This document shows, one piece after another, positions 44,060 to 56,481 of a DNA stretch of 64,000 nt (within the stretch, counting starts at the first letter, position 1; each line of letters begins with the position of its first letter). The translations under genes were made by a program, and so were the position numbers. The notes under the pieces are model-generated. The model was not told where the DNA came from. It searched no databases and was given only the letters and a program-made list of their open reading frames with translations. This DNA is from Rhynchonema sp. JSB1_4. Taxonomy: Eukaryota; Nematoda; Chromadorea; Monhysterida; Xyalidae. The DNA lies in NCBI GenBank assembly GCA_030248065.1, contig JASAMV010007832.1:26620-90619 (forward strand). Reading direction: 5' to 3'.

Positions 44060-44904
44060 CTTTCAAAATTTTCGAAAAACTTCACAAAAAAAAACAATGA
44101 AAGAGAACATCAAATGTGGCGGAGGATATTTTTAACTTCACTGTGAGTTAGTTCAGTCCGTGCCGGGCCAGACTCCATTTTCATCGCATTACCGTAACCC
44201 ACTTTAGCAGATGATGTTCAACGTTCAACCAAAAACTAACAATTTCCCTTCAGTGGCGCAGGAGAGGAGTACTGGGGTACAGGTACCATTTTTGGGATTA
44301 ATCGATATCGGCCGAATTTCCAGAAAATCAAAGCATGAAATGAATTAGTATAATATAACAACAAATACATTACGAGTGTACATGGGAAATGGAATTTGTG
44401 GCCAAACGTGGAAAATTACACTTTATGTTTGGCACGTGAAGTGACAGTTGCGGATGGGTGTTCATGCATCATCCAAAACATTGGAAAACTTGCCAAGCAA
44501 ACAAACAAGCACAAAACGAACGTGCAAAGAAAGCAAGCACCGCTTTTTTTGAAGTTTTTCAATCATGCACATGCTGGTTGCAACGTACCCCGGCATCGTG
44601 TGTGTGATGTTTCACTTGTCGTTGACTGTCGCTCGAAGACATTTGGGAACAAGAAGGGGCATAAACCAAGAACCGGGGGAACCGTTTCCGCGGTTGAACC
44701 GCGTTTCCATCCCGTTTCCAAGTCACGCCCCTCCTCGCCCCTCTGTTGCACGTCCCAGTGACGAAGGGGGTCGCCAGAGGCCTGTAGCAGAGGACAGAAA
44801 TTTAGCATGCGAAATGTGTGTTAAAAATGATAACACAAACAACTGAAAAATAATTCGATCATTTAATCTTATACAAAAAATAAAGTTTTTGAAAAACTGC
44901 TCAC

Positions 44905-44995
44905 CGGTACTTTTTCAAAGTTGCGCTCCCGGTTTTCGGTTTGAGCACTCAAGAGTTGGTGAACCACGTCGAACTGTAGCGAGCGTAGCGTAAAA
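44905..44995 (-). CDS. Candidate internal exon, unassigned
   Basis: Bounded by GGTTGCAG| (acceptor) and CCG|GTGAGC (donor). Of the three frames only one is open: FTLRSLQFDVVHQLLSAQTE then NRERNFEKVP. Composition is that of a real helical exon. Upstream lies the 6.8-kb satellite, and no joining exon is certain. Confidence 0.35.
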
Positions 44996-45341
44996 CTGCA
45001 ACCATAATTTGTATATAGCGGATTGAACAAAACCGATGAAGGACAACCAATCGAGGATTTACAAACCAAAAACTGAAAGATCACAGCTGTCCAATGTGGC
45101 TGTTAGAGACGCCGACGACCAATCTAAAAATATTTGGCCGATTTCGTGCAGTTGACGAGAGGGCATGGTCAAATTGTCCTAAATCGCGTGATTGATAAAT
45201 TCATGTTCAGTTCAAACTCAACGTTGAAAATATATGCCCAAGACCCAGTTACTCACGCAACGCACCATTCGTTCATTGCACGTCAGTGCGTTGAATCGTG
45301 CCGACGTCACCCGTAACTCGGACGAATGAGGAGAGAAAATT

Positions 45342-48300
45342 AGTGTGACGGGAACAGATAAAGTCGCGTGATGAGATGCGTTTTTAGCGCAGCCACGGCC
45401 ACGAACCCCAGGTTACGGTAGCACACATGGCTTCAAAATCGTGAGATACATAAGTGGTTCGAAAATGAGTGTGGCGGGAACAGATAAAGTCGCGTGATGA
45501 GATGCGTTTTCAGCGCAGCCACGGCCACGAACCCCAGGTTACGGTAGCACACATGGCTTCAAAATCGTGAGATACATAAGTGGTTCGAAAATCAGTGAGA
45601 CGGGAACAGATAAAGTCGCGTGATGAGATGCGTTTTTAGCGCAGCCACGGCCACGAACCCCAGGTTACGGTAGCACACATGGCTTCAAAACCGTGAGATA
45701 CATAAGTGGTTCGAAAATCAGTGTGACGGGAACAGATAAAGTCGCGTGATGAGATGCGTTTTTAGCGCAGCCACGGCCACGAACCCCAGGTTACGGTAGC
45801 ACACATGGCTTCAAAACCGTGAGATACATAAGTGGTTCGAAAATCAGTGTGACGGGAACAGATAAAGTCGCGTGATGAGATGCGTTTTTAGCGCAGCCAC
45901 GGCCACGAACCCCAGGTTACGGTAGCACACATGGCTTCAAAACCGTGAGATACATACATACATAAGTGGTTCGAAAATCAGTGTGACGGAACAGATGAAG
46001 TCGCGTGATGAGATGCGTTTTCAGCGCAGCCACGGCCACGAACCCCAGGTTACGGTATCACACATGGCTTCAAAACCGTGAGATACATAAGTGGTTCGAA
46101 AATCAGTGTGACGGGAACAGATAAAGTCGCGTGATGAGATGCGTTTTTAGCGCAGCCACGGCCACGAACCTCAGGTTACGGTAGCACACATGGCTTCAAA
46201 ACCGTGAGATATACATAAGTGGTTCAAAAATCAGTGTGACGGGAACAGATAAAGTCGCGTGATGAGATGCGTTTTTAGCGCAGCCACGGCCACGAACCCC
46301 AGGTTACGGTAGCACACATGGCTTCAAAACCGTGAGATACATAATACATAATTGTTCTAAAATCAGTGTGACGGGAACAGATAAAGTCGCGTGATGAGAT
46401 GCGTTTTTAGCGCAGCCACGGCCACGAACCCCAGGTTACGGTAGCACACATGGCTTCAAAATCGTGAGATACATAAAAACATAAGTGGTTCGAAAATCAG
46501 TGTGACGGGAACAGATAAAGTCGCGTGATGAGATGCGTTTTTAGCGCAGCCACGGCCACGAACCCCAGGTTACGGTAGCACACATGGCTTCAAAACCGTG
46601 AGATACATAAGTGTTCGAAAATCAGTGTGACGGGAACAGATAAAGTCGCGTGATGAGATGCGTTTTTAGCGCAGCCACGGCCACGAACCCGCGGTTACGG
46701 TAGCACACATGGCTTCAAAACCGTGAGATACATAAGTGTTCGAAAATCAGTGTGACGGGAACAGATAAAGTCGCGTGATGAGATGCGTTTTTAGCGCAGC
46801 CACGGCCACGAACCCGCGGTTACGGTAGCACACATGGCTTCAAAACCGTGAGATACATAAGTGTTCGAAAATCAGTGTGACGGGAACAGATAAAGTCGCG
46901 TGATGAGATGCGTTTTTAGCGCAGCCACGGCCACGAACCCGCGGTTACGGTAGCACACATGGCTTCAAAACCGTGAGATACATAAGTGTTCGAAAATCAG
47001 TGTGACGGGAACAGATAAAGTCGCGTGATGAGATGCGTTTTTAGCGCAGCCACGGCCACGAACCCCAGGTTACGGTAGCACACATGGCTTCAAAACCGTG
47101 AGATACATATGTAAGTGTTCGAAAATCAGTGTGACGGGAACAGATAAAGTCGCGTGATGAGATGCGTTTTTAGCGCAGCCACGGCCACGAACCCGCGGTT
47201 ACGGTAGCACACATGGCTTCAAAACCGTGAGATACATAAGTGTTCGAAAATCAGTGTGACGGGAACAGATAAAGTCGCGTGATGAGATGCGTTTTTAGCG
47301 CAGCCACGGCCACGAACCCCAGGTTACGGTAGCACACATGGCTTCAAAACCGTGAGATACATACATACATAAGTGGTCCGAAAATCAGTGTGACGGGAAC
47401 AGATAAAGTCGCGTGATGAGATGCGTTTTTAGCGCAGCCACGGCCACGAACCCCAGGTTACGGTAGCACACATGGGTTCAAAACCGTGAGATACATACAT
47501 ATACATAAGTGGTTCGAAAAATCAGCGTGACGGGAACAGATAAAGTCGCGTGATGAGATGCGTTTTTAGCGCAGCCACGGCCACGAACCCCAGGTTACGG
47601 TAGCACACATGGCTTCAAAACCGAGATAATAGATACATAAGTGGTTCGAAAATCAGTGTGACGGGAACAGATAAAGTCGCGTGATGAGATGCGTTTTTAG
47701 CGCAGCCACGGCCACGAACCCCAGGTTACGGTAGCACACATGGCTTCAAAACCGTGAGATACATAAGTGTTCGAAAATCAGTGTGACGGGAACAGATAAA
47801 GTCGCGTGATGAGATGCGTTTTTAGCGCAGCCACGGCCACGAACCCCAGGTTACGGTAGCACACATGGCTTCAAAACCGTGAGATACATAAGTGGTTCGA
47901 AAATCAGTGTGACGGGAACAGATAAAGTCGCGTGATGAGATGCGTTTTTAGCGCAGCCACGGCCACGAACCCGCGGTTACGGTAGCACACATGGCTTCAA
48001 AACCGTGAGATACATAAGTGTTCGAAAATCAGTGTGACGGGAACAGATAAAGTCGCGTGATGAGATGCGTTTTTAGCGCAGCCACGGCCACGAACCCGCG
48101 GTTACGGTAGCACACATGGCTTCAAAACCGTGAGATACATAAGTGTTCGAAAATCAGTGTGACGGGAACAGATAAAGTCGCGTGATGAGATGCGTTTTTA
48201 GCGCAGCCACGGCCACGAACCCGCGGTTACGGTAGCACACATGGCTTCAAAACCGTGAGATACATAAGTGTTCGAAAATCAGTGTGACGGGAACAGATAA

Positions 48301-51300
48301 AGTCGCGTGATGAGATGCGTTTTTAGCGCAGCCACGGCCACGAACCCGCGGTTACGGTAGCACACATGGCTTCAAAACCGTGAGATACATAAGTGTTCGA
48401 AAATCAGTGTGACGGGAACAGATAAAGTCGCGTGATGAGATGCGTTTTTAGCGCAGCCACGGCCACGAACCCGCGGTTACGGTAGCACACATGGCTTCAA
48501 AACCGTGAGATACATAAGTGTTCGAAAATCAGTGTGACGGGAACAGATAAAGTCGCGTGATGAGATGCGTTTTTAGCGCAGCCACGGCCACGAACCCGCG
48601 GTTACGGTAGCACACATGGCTTCAAAACCGTGAGATACATAAGTGTTCGAAAATCAGTGTGACGGGAACAGATAAAGTCGCGTGATGAGATGCGTTTTTA
48701 GCGCAGCCACGGCCACGAACCCGCGGTTACGGTAGCACACATGGCTTCAAAACCGTGAGATACATAAGTGTTCGAAAATCAGTGTGACGGGAACAGATAA
48801 AGTCGCGTGATGAGATGCGTTTTTAGCGCAGCCACGGCCACGAACCCGCGGTTACGGTAGCACACATGGCTTCAAAACCGTGAGATACATAAGTGTTCGA
48901 AAATCAGTGTGACGGGAACAGATAAAGTCGCGTGATGAGATGCGTTTTTAGCGCAGCCACGGCCACGAACCCGCGGTTACGGTAGCACACATGGCTTCAA
49001 AACCGTGAGATACATAAGTGGTTCGAAAATCAGTGTGACGGGAACAGATAAAGTCGCGTGATGAGATGCGTTTTTAGCGCAGCCACGGCCACGAACCCCA
49101 GGTTACGGTAGCACACATGGCTTCAAAACCGTGAGATACATAAGTGTTCGAAAATCAGTGTGACGGGAACAGATAAAGTCGCGTGATGAGATGCGTTTTT
49201 AGCGCAGCCACGGCCACGAACCCGCGGTTACGGTAGCACACATGGCTTCAAAACCGTGAGATACATAAGTGTTCGAAAATCAGTGTGACGGGAACAGATA
49301 AAGTCGCGTGATGAGATGCGTTTTTAGCGCAGCCACGGCCACGAACCCGCGGTTACGGTAGCACACATGGCTTCAAAACCGTGAGATACATAAGTGTTCG
49401 AAAATCAGTGTGACGGGAACAGATAAAGTCGCGTGATGAGATGCGTTTTTAGCGCAGCCACGGCCACGAACCCGCGGTTACGGTAGCACACATGGCTTCA
49501 AAACCGTGAGATACATAAGTGTTCGAAAATCAGTGTGACGGGAACAGATAGTCGCGTGATGAGATGCGTTTTTAGCGCAGCCACGGCCACGAACCCGCGG
49601 TTACGGTAGCACACATGGCTTCAAAACCGTGAGATACATAAGTGTTCGAAAATCAGTGTGACGGGAACAGATAAAGTCGCGTGATGAGATGCGTTTTTAG
49701 CGCAGCCACGGCCACGAACCCGCGGTTACGGTAGCACACATGGCTTCAAAACCGTGAGATACATAAGTGTTCGAAAATCAGTGTGACGGGAACAGATAGT
49801 CGCGTGATGAGATGCGTTTTTAGCGCAGCCACGGCCACGAACCCGCGGTTACGGTAGCACACATGGCTTCAAAACCGTGAGATACATAAGTGTTCGAAAA
49901 TCAGTGTGACGGGAACAGATAAAGTCGCGTGATGAGATGCGTTTTTAGCGCAGCCACGGCCACGAACCCGCGGTTACGGTAGCACACATGGCTTCAAAAC
50001 CGTGAGATACATAAGTGTTCGAAAATCAGTGTGACGGGAACAGATAAAGTCGCGTGATGAGATGCGTTTTTAGCGCAGCCACGGCCACGAACCCGCGGTT
50101 ACGGTAGCACACATGGCTTCAAAACCGTGAGATACATAAGTGTTCGAAAATCAGTGTGACGGGAACAGATAAAGTCGCGTGATGAGATGCGTTTTTAGCG
50201 CAGCCACGGCCACGAACCCGCGGTTACGGTAGCACACATGGCTTCAAAACCGTGAGATACATAAGTGTTCGAAAATCAGTGTGACGGGAACAAAGTCGCG
50301 TGATGAGATGCGTTTTTAGCGCAGCCACGGCCACGAACCCGCGGTTACGGTAGCACACATGGCTTCAAAACCGTGAGATACATAAGTGTTCGAAAATCAG
50401 TGTGACGGGAACAGATAAAGTCGCGTGATGAGATGCGTTTTTAGCGCAGCCACGGCCACGAACCCGCGGTTACGGTAGCACACATGGCTTCAAAACCGTG
50501 AGATACATAAGTGTTCGAAAATCAGTGTGACGGGAACAGATAAAGTCGCGTGATGAGATGCGTTTTTAGCGCAGCCACGGCCACGAACCCGCGGTTACGG
50601 TAGCACACATGGCTTCAAAACCGTGAGATACATAAGTGTTCGAAAATCAGTGTGACGGGAACAGATAAAGTCGCGTGATGAGATGCGTTTTTAGCGCAGC
50701 CACGGCCACGAACCCGCGGTTACGGTAGCACACATGGCTTCAAAACCGTGAGATACATAAGTGTTCGAAAATCAGTGTGACGGGAACAGATAAAGTCGCG
50801 TGATGAGATGCGTTTTTAGCGCAGCCACGGCCACGAACCCGCGGTTACGGTAGCACACATGGCTTCAAAACCGTGAGATACATAAGTGTTCGAAAATCAG
50901 TGTGACGGGAACAGATAAAGTCGCGTGATGAGATGCGTTTTTAGCGCAGCCACGGCCACGAACCCGCGGTTACGGTAGCACACATGGCTTCAAAACCGTG
51001 AGATACATAAGTGTTCGAAAATCAGTGTGACGGGAACAGATAAAGTCGCGTGATGAGATGCGTTTTTAGCGCAGCCACGGCCACGAACCCGCGGTTACGG
51101 TAGCACACATGGCTTCAAAACCGTGAGATACATAAGTGTTCGAAAATCAGTGTGACGGGAACAGATAAAGTCGCGTGATGAGATGCGTTTTTAGCGCAGC
51201 CACGGCCACGAACCCGCGGTTACGGTAGCACACATGGCTTCAAAACCGTGAGATACATAAGTGTTCGAAAATCAGTGTGACGGGAACAGATAAAGTCGCG

Positions 51301-52135
51301 TGATGAGATGCGTTTTTAGCGCAGCCACGGCCACGAACCCGCGGTTACGGTAGCACACATGGCTTCAAAACCGTGAGATACATAAGTGTTCGAAAATCAG
51401 TGTGACGGGAACAGATAAAGTCGCGTGATGAGATGCGTTTTTAGCGCAGCCACGGCCACGAACCCGCGGTTACGGTAGCACACATGGCTTCAAAACCGTG
51501 AGATACATAAGTGTTCGAAAATCAGTGTGACGGGAACAGATAAAGTCGCGTGATGAGATGCGTTTTTAGCGCAGCCACGGCCACGAACCCGCGGTTACGG
51601 TAGCACGCATGGCTTCAAAACCGTGAGATACATAAGTGTTCGAAAATCAGTGTGACGGGAACAGATAGTCGCGTGATGAGATGCGTTTTTAGCGCAGCCA
51701 CGGCCACGAACCCGCGGTTACGGTAGCACACATGGCTTCAAAACCGTGAGATACATAAGTGTTCGAAAATCAGTGTGACGGGAACAGATAAAGTCGCGTG
51801 ATGAGATGCGTTTTTAGCGCAGCCACGGCCACGAACCCGCGGTTACGGTAGCACACATGGCTTCAAAACCGTGAGATACATAAGTGGTTCGAAAATCAGT
51901 GTGACGGGAACAGATAAAGTCGCGTGATGAGATGCGTTTTTAGCGCAGCCACGGCCACGAACCCCAGGTTACGGTAGCACACATGGCTTCAAAACCGTGA
52001 GATACATAAGAGGTTCGAAAATTGTGACGGGAACAGATAAAGTCGCGTGATGAGATGCGTTTTCAGCGCAGCCACGGTCACGAACCACAGGTTACGGTAG
52101 CACACATGGTTTCAAAATCGTGAGATATAGGTGAG
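45342..52135. repeat. 125-bp satellite array, about 54 copies
   Basis: Unit holds GTGACGGGAACAGATAAAGT, GCGTGATGAGATGCG, GCAGCCACGGCCACGAACC and GGTTACGGTAGCACACATGG. Period is 125 bp in the core (starts at 46751, 46876, 47001) and 126 in edge copies. Two subtypes: CCCCAGGTT with GTGGTTCG at both edges, and CCCGCGGTT with GTGTTCG homogenised through most of the core. A variant lacking AAA (CAGATAGTCGCG) recurs at about 49547, 49795 and 51664. No frame is open across units. It separates SmB and the candidate exon at 44.9 kb from the next gene at 54.0 kb. Confidence 0.97.
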
Positions 52136-52339
52136 GCTGAAAATTGCATACTGTGTCTCATGTATCACGGGAAGGCATAATGGCATCATTTGGGGCATCT
52201 TAGGTACCAATTACATGCCTCAAAAGTGATTTTGTGAAGAAAATTTTTCAACCCAAAAAAATGACAAATATAACCCCGAAAAAGGCCGTTTTTGGACGTT
52301 TTAGAATATTTCGTTCCCCTGAAAATTTAAATAATTTTT

Positions 52340-52404
52340 TTTTCAAAAAAAGTTTTTTTCTAAAACTTAAAAAAATTTTTTTTAAGTTCTTTTGTCCAAC
52401 CCTG
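52340..52404. mobile_element. Solo right end of CAGGGTTGGGC-family element
   Basis: A/T runs ending TTTGTCCAACCCTG, like the right end of 11933-12379. No left end is visible up to the satellite edge, so it is truncated. Confidence 0.5.
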
Positions 52405-54006
52405 CGCCCTCCATCCATCCGCCGATTACCGGGAATGGCCATTTCCAAAAAATAATGCGACCATAAAGATTCAGATGGCATAACAGTGAGTGTCCGTCAG
52501 TGTTGATAAAAATATGAATACAAAAGCCCACACCTACGTTCTTCCGATTGAAGTGAGTCGCTTGGCATCCTTCAAAATAAAACGCGCGTGTAACTGCTGT
52601 CGAAGTTTCGGTTCTGATTTGGTACATTTGTGCGAGTTCAGTGAAGTAAATTAATAATTAGTTTCGATAACGGACGCAACTCCAACTCGAAGCCAACGAA
52701 TCTTGATGAATCACCGACAGCAGCAAGACATCTGGAAAGCATAAAATGATTAAAAAAATAATGTGCGTTTGTTTCACACGACTACACATGCGAAAATTTT
52801 GGGTGAAACATCAAACCCAGCATGCATGTGGTCCTTATCTGATTGTGGAATAATAAGAATCAATGCAAAGTCAAACCCAGATTTCCAGACATTGGGGATG
52901 GGGGGGGGTTGAGCTGTGTTGAGCCTGGCTTATAATATGCCCAATTGACCCGTTATATCGTTGGGTCTCTTCAAGTATAATCTCACCTTAACCTTTGTGC
53001 ACTACCGTTATGACGCAGCATGTACATACCTGGGGTGACAAACTGAAACGCGTCCCGCTGTGCTGAGCACAACACAACAAAAGTCAATTAATGCGGCGCG
53101 TGCGTGAATAAAGTCGCGTAATCCTCCTCTAGGAACGCCGACTTTCGGTTGGGTTCCAGATCAGAACACTTTGATGTGCTTTTTGTCCTTTTGTCTCTCC
53201 TTTTGTAGTGCACGACCAACACACCTTGTTCTGCGATTATGAATGTTTTTTTTTCAAACAATCTCAGAATACATGACGTTGGCTTGTGGCCTGCCTGTAC
53301 CTTGGCACTGGTGGTAAACGTAGTGTATACATACAGTATGTATATGCGGGTTTGCTTTGTGGGCACGTGCAATCTCAAAATATTTTTTCTCTGATCTAGC
53401 AGCCTAAGTTAAATGTTTCACTGATGTTAGTTTGTTCAGAAGTTGTTTTTCTGCTTTATTTCCCATTTTTTTAAGTTTTTTGTCATTGCATTGGTATGCA
53501 CTTACTAAATTGCTGACTTTGCTTTGCAACACGCTTTGAACGTCTATATGTGGGGGTGTGGGACTGTGAAAGCCGCCTGAACAAAATGAGCCTGGCCAAT
53601 GACTGGGGCCCAAGTGGAGAGCTCCGGCAGTTATGGTACATACAGCGTATAGTGCGAAGTCAAGCGCGTCCACAAGCTGCAATATTGAACCATAAGGAAG
53701 GAACCGCAAGGAAAGAACCAGTTGCCAGTGCCAGTTCCGACCCTTCAAGTCATGATTGCGCTCAGCTATAAAATTGTTGCTTCTTTAAGGTTTTTTATTT
53801 TAATTATTACACTAAACAATTTTTTGTTTGTCAGACAGCTCTAAATCAGTTGCTTCTTCATGATCACACCTGTAAAAAGTATCACACTATAAAACCGTGA
53901 AAACACACAGTATATCGAAACACGTTTTAGCACCAGTATTGTTATGTCACTATGAAGAGGAAAATAAAAACTTAATAAAATAATCACAAATATGTCAGCC
54001 GAATAA
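52405..54006. other. Mostly unexplained intergenic sequence
   Basis: Two weak coding hints on the minus strand: 52538-52627 (ATG, MYQIRTETSTAVTRAFYFEG, strong donor GTAGGT) and 53088-53170 (DLEPNRKSAFLEEDYATLFT, then stop). Their phases do not join each other or the exon at 44905. Two ATGTTTCA motifs (52804, 53413) lie here, plus a facing TGTTTCA at 52768. Confidence 0.3.
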
Positions 54007-54522
54007 TCACCGATAATAGTCCATCATAGTGTACTTGATTGCCACCAACACAAAGGCAATCGTTCCGAAAATGCAGATGAACAGCACAATTCCAATCACA
54101 CCAGTTGAAACGTAATGTTCCACCTGATTAAAGTTCATTCGTTGCTGTTTCGCACGCAGGTTGACGTCGGTGCCATTTTTGGTCTTGTTTCGGTCTGGCG
54201 ATAAATTTTCATTCGTTTTTGATGATGTTGCAATTTTTCTCGAATTTTTTGAACTCGGTTCAATTGTATTATCGTGGTCAGGTTTTCTCAGCGAGAACAA
54301 CACCGTTGGAATATCGCTCCTGTGCTGTGGCGCCGGGCGGTGGTGGCGATTTGTGAATAATGCTGTGGTTGGGTGCCAGTCTGAGTCGAGGCTAGGTACT
54401 GCAGCAAACGTGATCGGACTGACGGTTACCAACAGCAGAAGTGCCATGCTGAGACAAGGAGTTGACATCAGGGTACGGCGCCCGGGCAGCAAGGAATTCG
54501 TGATGGAATGACGTATTCTCAT
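54007..54522 (-). CDS. Small type I membrane protein, 171 aa, intronless
   Basis: One continuous frame. A signal peptide starts either at the first Met or, more typically, at Met18 (MSTPCLSMALLLLVTVSPIT, then FAAVPS). The luminal part is short, polar, Ser/Asn/Lys-rich, with N-glycosylation sequons (NKT, NGT). It ends in one transmembrane helix (VIGIVLFICIFGTIAFVLVA) and a 10-residue tail KYTMMDYYR. I do not recognise the family. It is divergent from the gene at 56482, with 2 kb between. Lack of introns is unusual for this window; a retrocopy is possible, but no poly-A tract is seen. Confidence 0.65.
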   Translation of the reverse strand: MRIRHSITNSLLPGRRTLMSTPCLSMALLLLVTVSPITFAAVPSLDSDWHPTTALFTNRHHRPAPQHRSDIPTVLFSLRKPDHDNTIEPSSKNSRKIATSSKTNENLSPDRNKTKNGTDVNLRAKQQRMNFNQVEHYVSTGVIGIVLFICIFGTIAFVLVAIKYTMMDYYR

Positions 54523-55529
54523 CGTTATTTCCCGAAAACTTTAGCGCTCCGAGTTTCACGCCGCCCCGGATTGGTTGTGGAAATATGATTCTGTAAACAG
54601 TTTGGAAAAATATATTTCAAATTCCAAGGACAATACCGGGCCAAACAACAATGGGCATTAGGAACCACCAGAAACCAAATGAGTGTTCATTTCAAAGTGG
54701 CTCGCGCACAAAAACAGACTGCGTGAAATTGATCTTCGCTGCGCAGCGCAGGACGGGGTGGTTGAAAACACCAAAAATGTGTGTTGAGCACTTTCGGACT
54801 TTGCGACGTGTGGGAATTCCTAAACGGGCGCCAAAAAATTTGAGTATATGTCAACAGGTGCTACTTTTGTTGCTCCGAGTACTGCTTCTGTCATTATGGC
54901 CATAGAGCCCAAGCTGAAGAAGACCAATAGTGCTTCGTTTTGGCAAATTTGTAGGACATCGACTTAGGACGAGCTCTGGACTGAACACCACAAAAAACCT
55001 GCAACTAAAACAAGGATAAACTGATTGTGCTCAGAAGCAAAAAAATGTATATTTTTCAAACAGAAGTACGAAACAACCCATAAAGCTTTCTACATAAAGC
55101 TTTATTCTGCAAATTGCAGCAATATGGCTTTGGTCGTATATATCTGTGTTGTTCAAATAAGCAGATTGCGGTAGCAATAACATGTACATAAGTACATTCG
55201 GTACATCTTTTCCAGCTTGCACTATTCACCCAGTAAAGCTGCACGCAGTTGGAGAAACCGGTTGCTCGGGTTTTTTTCGCGACATTTTGATGCAGCTAAC
55301 GGGCAGACAAACACGACAGTTTCAACTGCGACGGATGCTTTTTCCATCAATCGGTTTTTGTGTGACACGAACACGCCCACCAGACCTTCAGATTGTACAT
55401 AATTGTGATACTCAGAGAAAATGACTTTCAGAAGAATTGAAACCCGCAATGTTTTTTTGTGCGAACATAATGTTCGCATATTGCGCATGCAGTGAAGCAA
55501 AATGACATCCGTTTTTATGCCGCCTCGTA

Positions 55530-55888
55530 TAGTCCAGCCACGTGCTCATGAGACGACTTTTTTTAAAGCTTGCGTGGCCAGATTCAAAAATGCGCCGGTC
55601 ACACGGGTTTTCGCAAACAAAAGAAAGAGATTGGGCCGAGAGACATGATGACAAGTTCCAGCTGGCTGACCTCAACTTGTTGCGTGCTTACGCGAACAGC
55701 AGCGTCGTTCAACACACAAATGTTTTGGGAGTCAAAAGGGAATTTACGCACCGAGGTGGAGAGCGTGTTTTTGAAAAATACATGCGTTTCTCTTTCTTTC
55801 ATTTCCGAAATACGTGGAACCGAAACATTATTGGATCCGTTCAAGTCAGCTTCAAAATAAGTCGTCTCATGAGTGCGTGGCTGGACTA
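55530..55888. mobile_element. TA-flanked MITE, TAGTCCAGCCAC family, copy 2
   Basis: Same element as 28862-29222 in the opposite orientation; flanked by TA. It lies between two divergent genes. The 293-codon open frame from 55542 runs through it and on into unique DNA, and is not a gene. Confidence 0.88.
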
Positions 55889-56481
55889 TACACCTGATGG
55901 TGTTGTGTGTTATGTACACCATGACTACATGTATGTCATGATCCTGGACTACAGTACACTGTTTCTGCTGAGTATTTCGAAACAATTTCTCACCATTATA
56001 TCTATTCAGTCAGCAAGAAACCCGTCCTCCGCAGTGAAGCTGAGAAAATACAACTTAGTTCGACAGACATTTTTCAAGTCGCACGTTTTGTTACTTGCAC
56101 AATGTTACCCACTAACTGCATGGCAGACCATTTTCGAGCATTTATGGCGCGAAAAGTTGTTGCGTAAAAGTCAAAGAGCCACGGGCATGGTTGTCAAGTT
56201 TAAAATTTCAGTTTTATTAGATTATCATAATCAGATCTCACCAAATCATGCGTTGTGGCGGGGCGCACAGGAAATTAAAAATTTGATATGCCGGAAGAGC
56301 ATTAACTGGTACACTGGTTATACTTGCGTTGAAGCTAAACATGTGTGTGGGTGCGGCTCACAAGAAACCGCTGAAACGATACTAAAAGTACAAAATATTC
56401 AAGATATTGGTCACTCTGAATAAAGGTCACTTTATTTGGTCCCGCATGTTTGACCCAATCCATCTGAACGCCAAACCAAAC

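Noticed and set aside
45342..52135. CRISPR array
   Set aside because: Units are directly adjacent with no unique spacers, 125 bp long, in a eukaryotic intron-rich genome.
54161..54511. 116-codon plus-strand frame
   Set aside because: Exact antisense shadow of the signal-peptide/membrane-helix protein on the minus strand, which has the better protein features.
55542..56423. Longest open frame in the window (293 codons, plus strand)
   Set aside because: It starts inside the MITE at 55530-55888, whose other copy (28862-29222) shows the same frame, and continues by chance into unique DNA. Three phases of the MITE are open, which is compositional.
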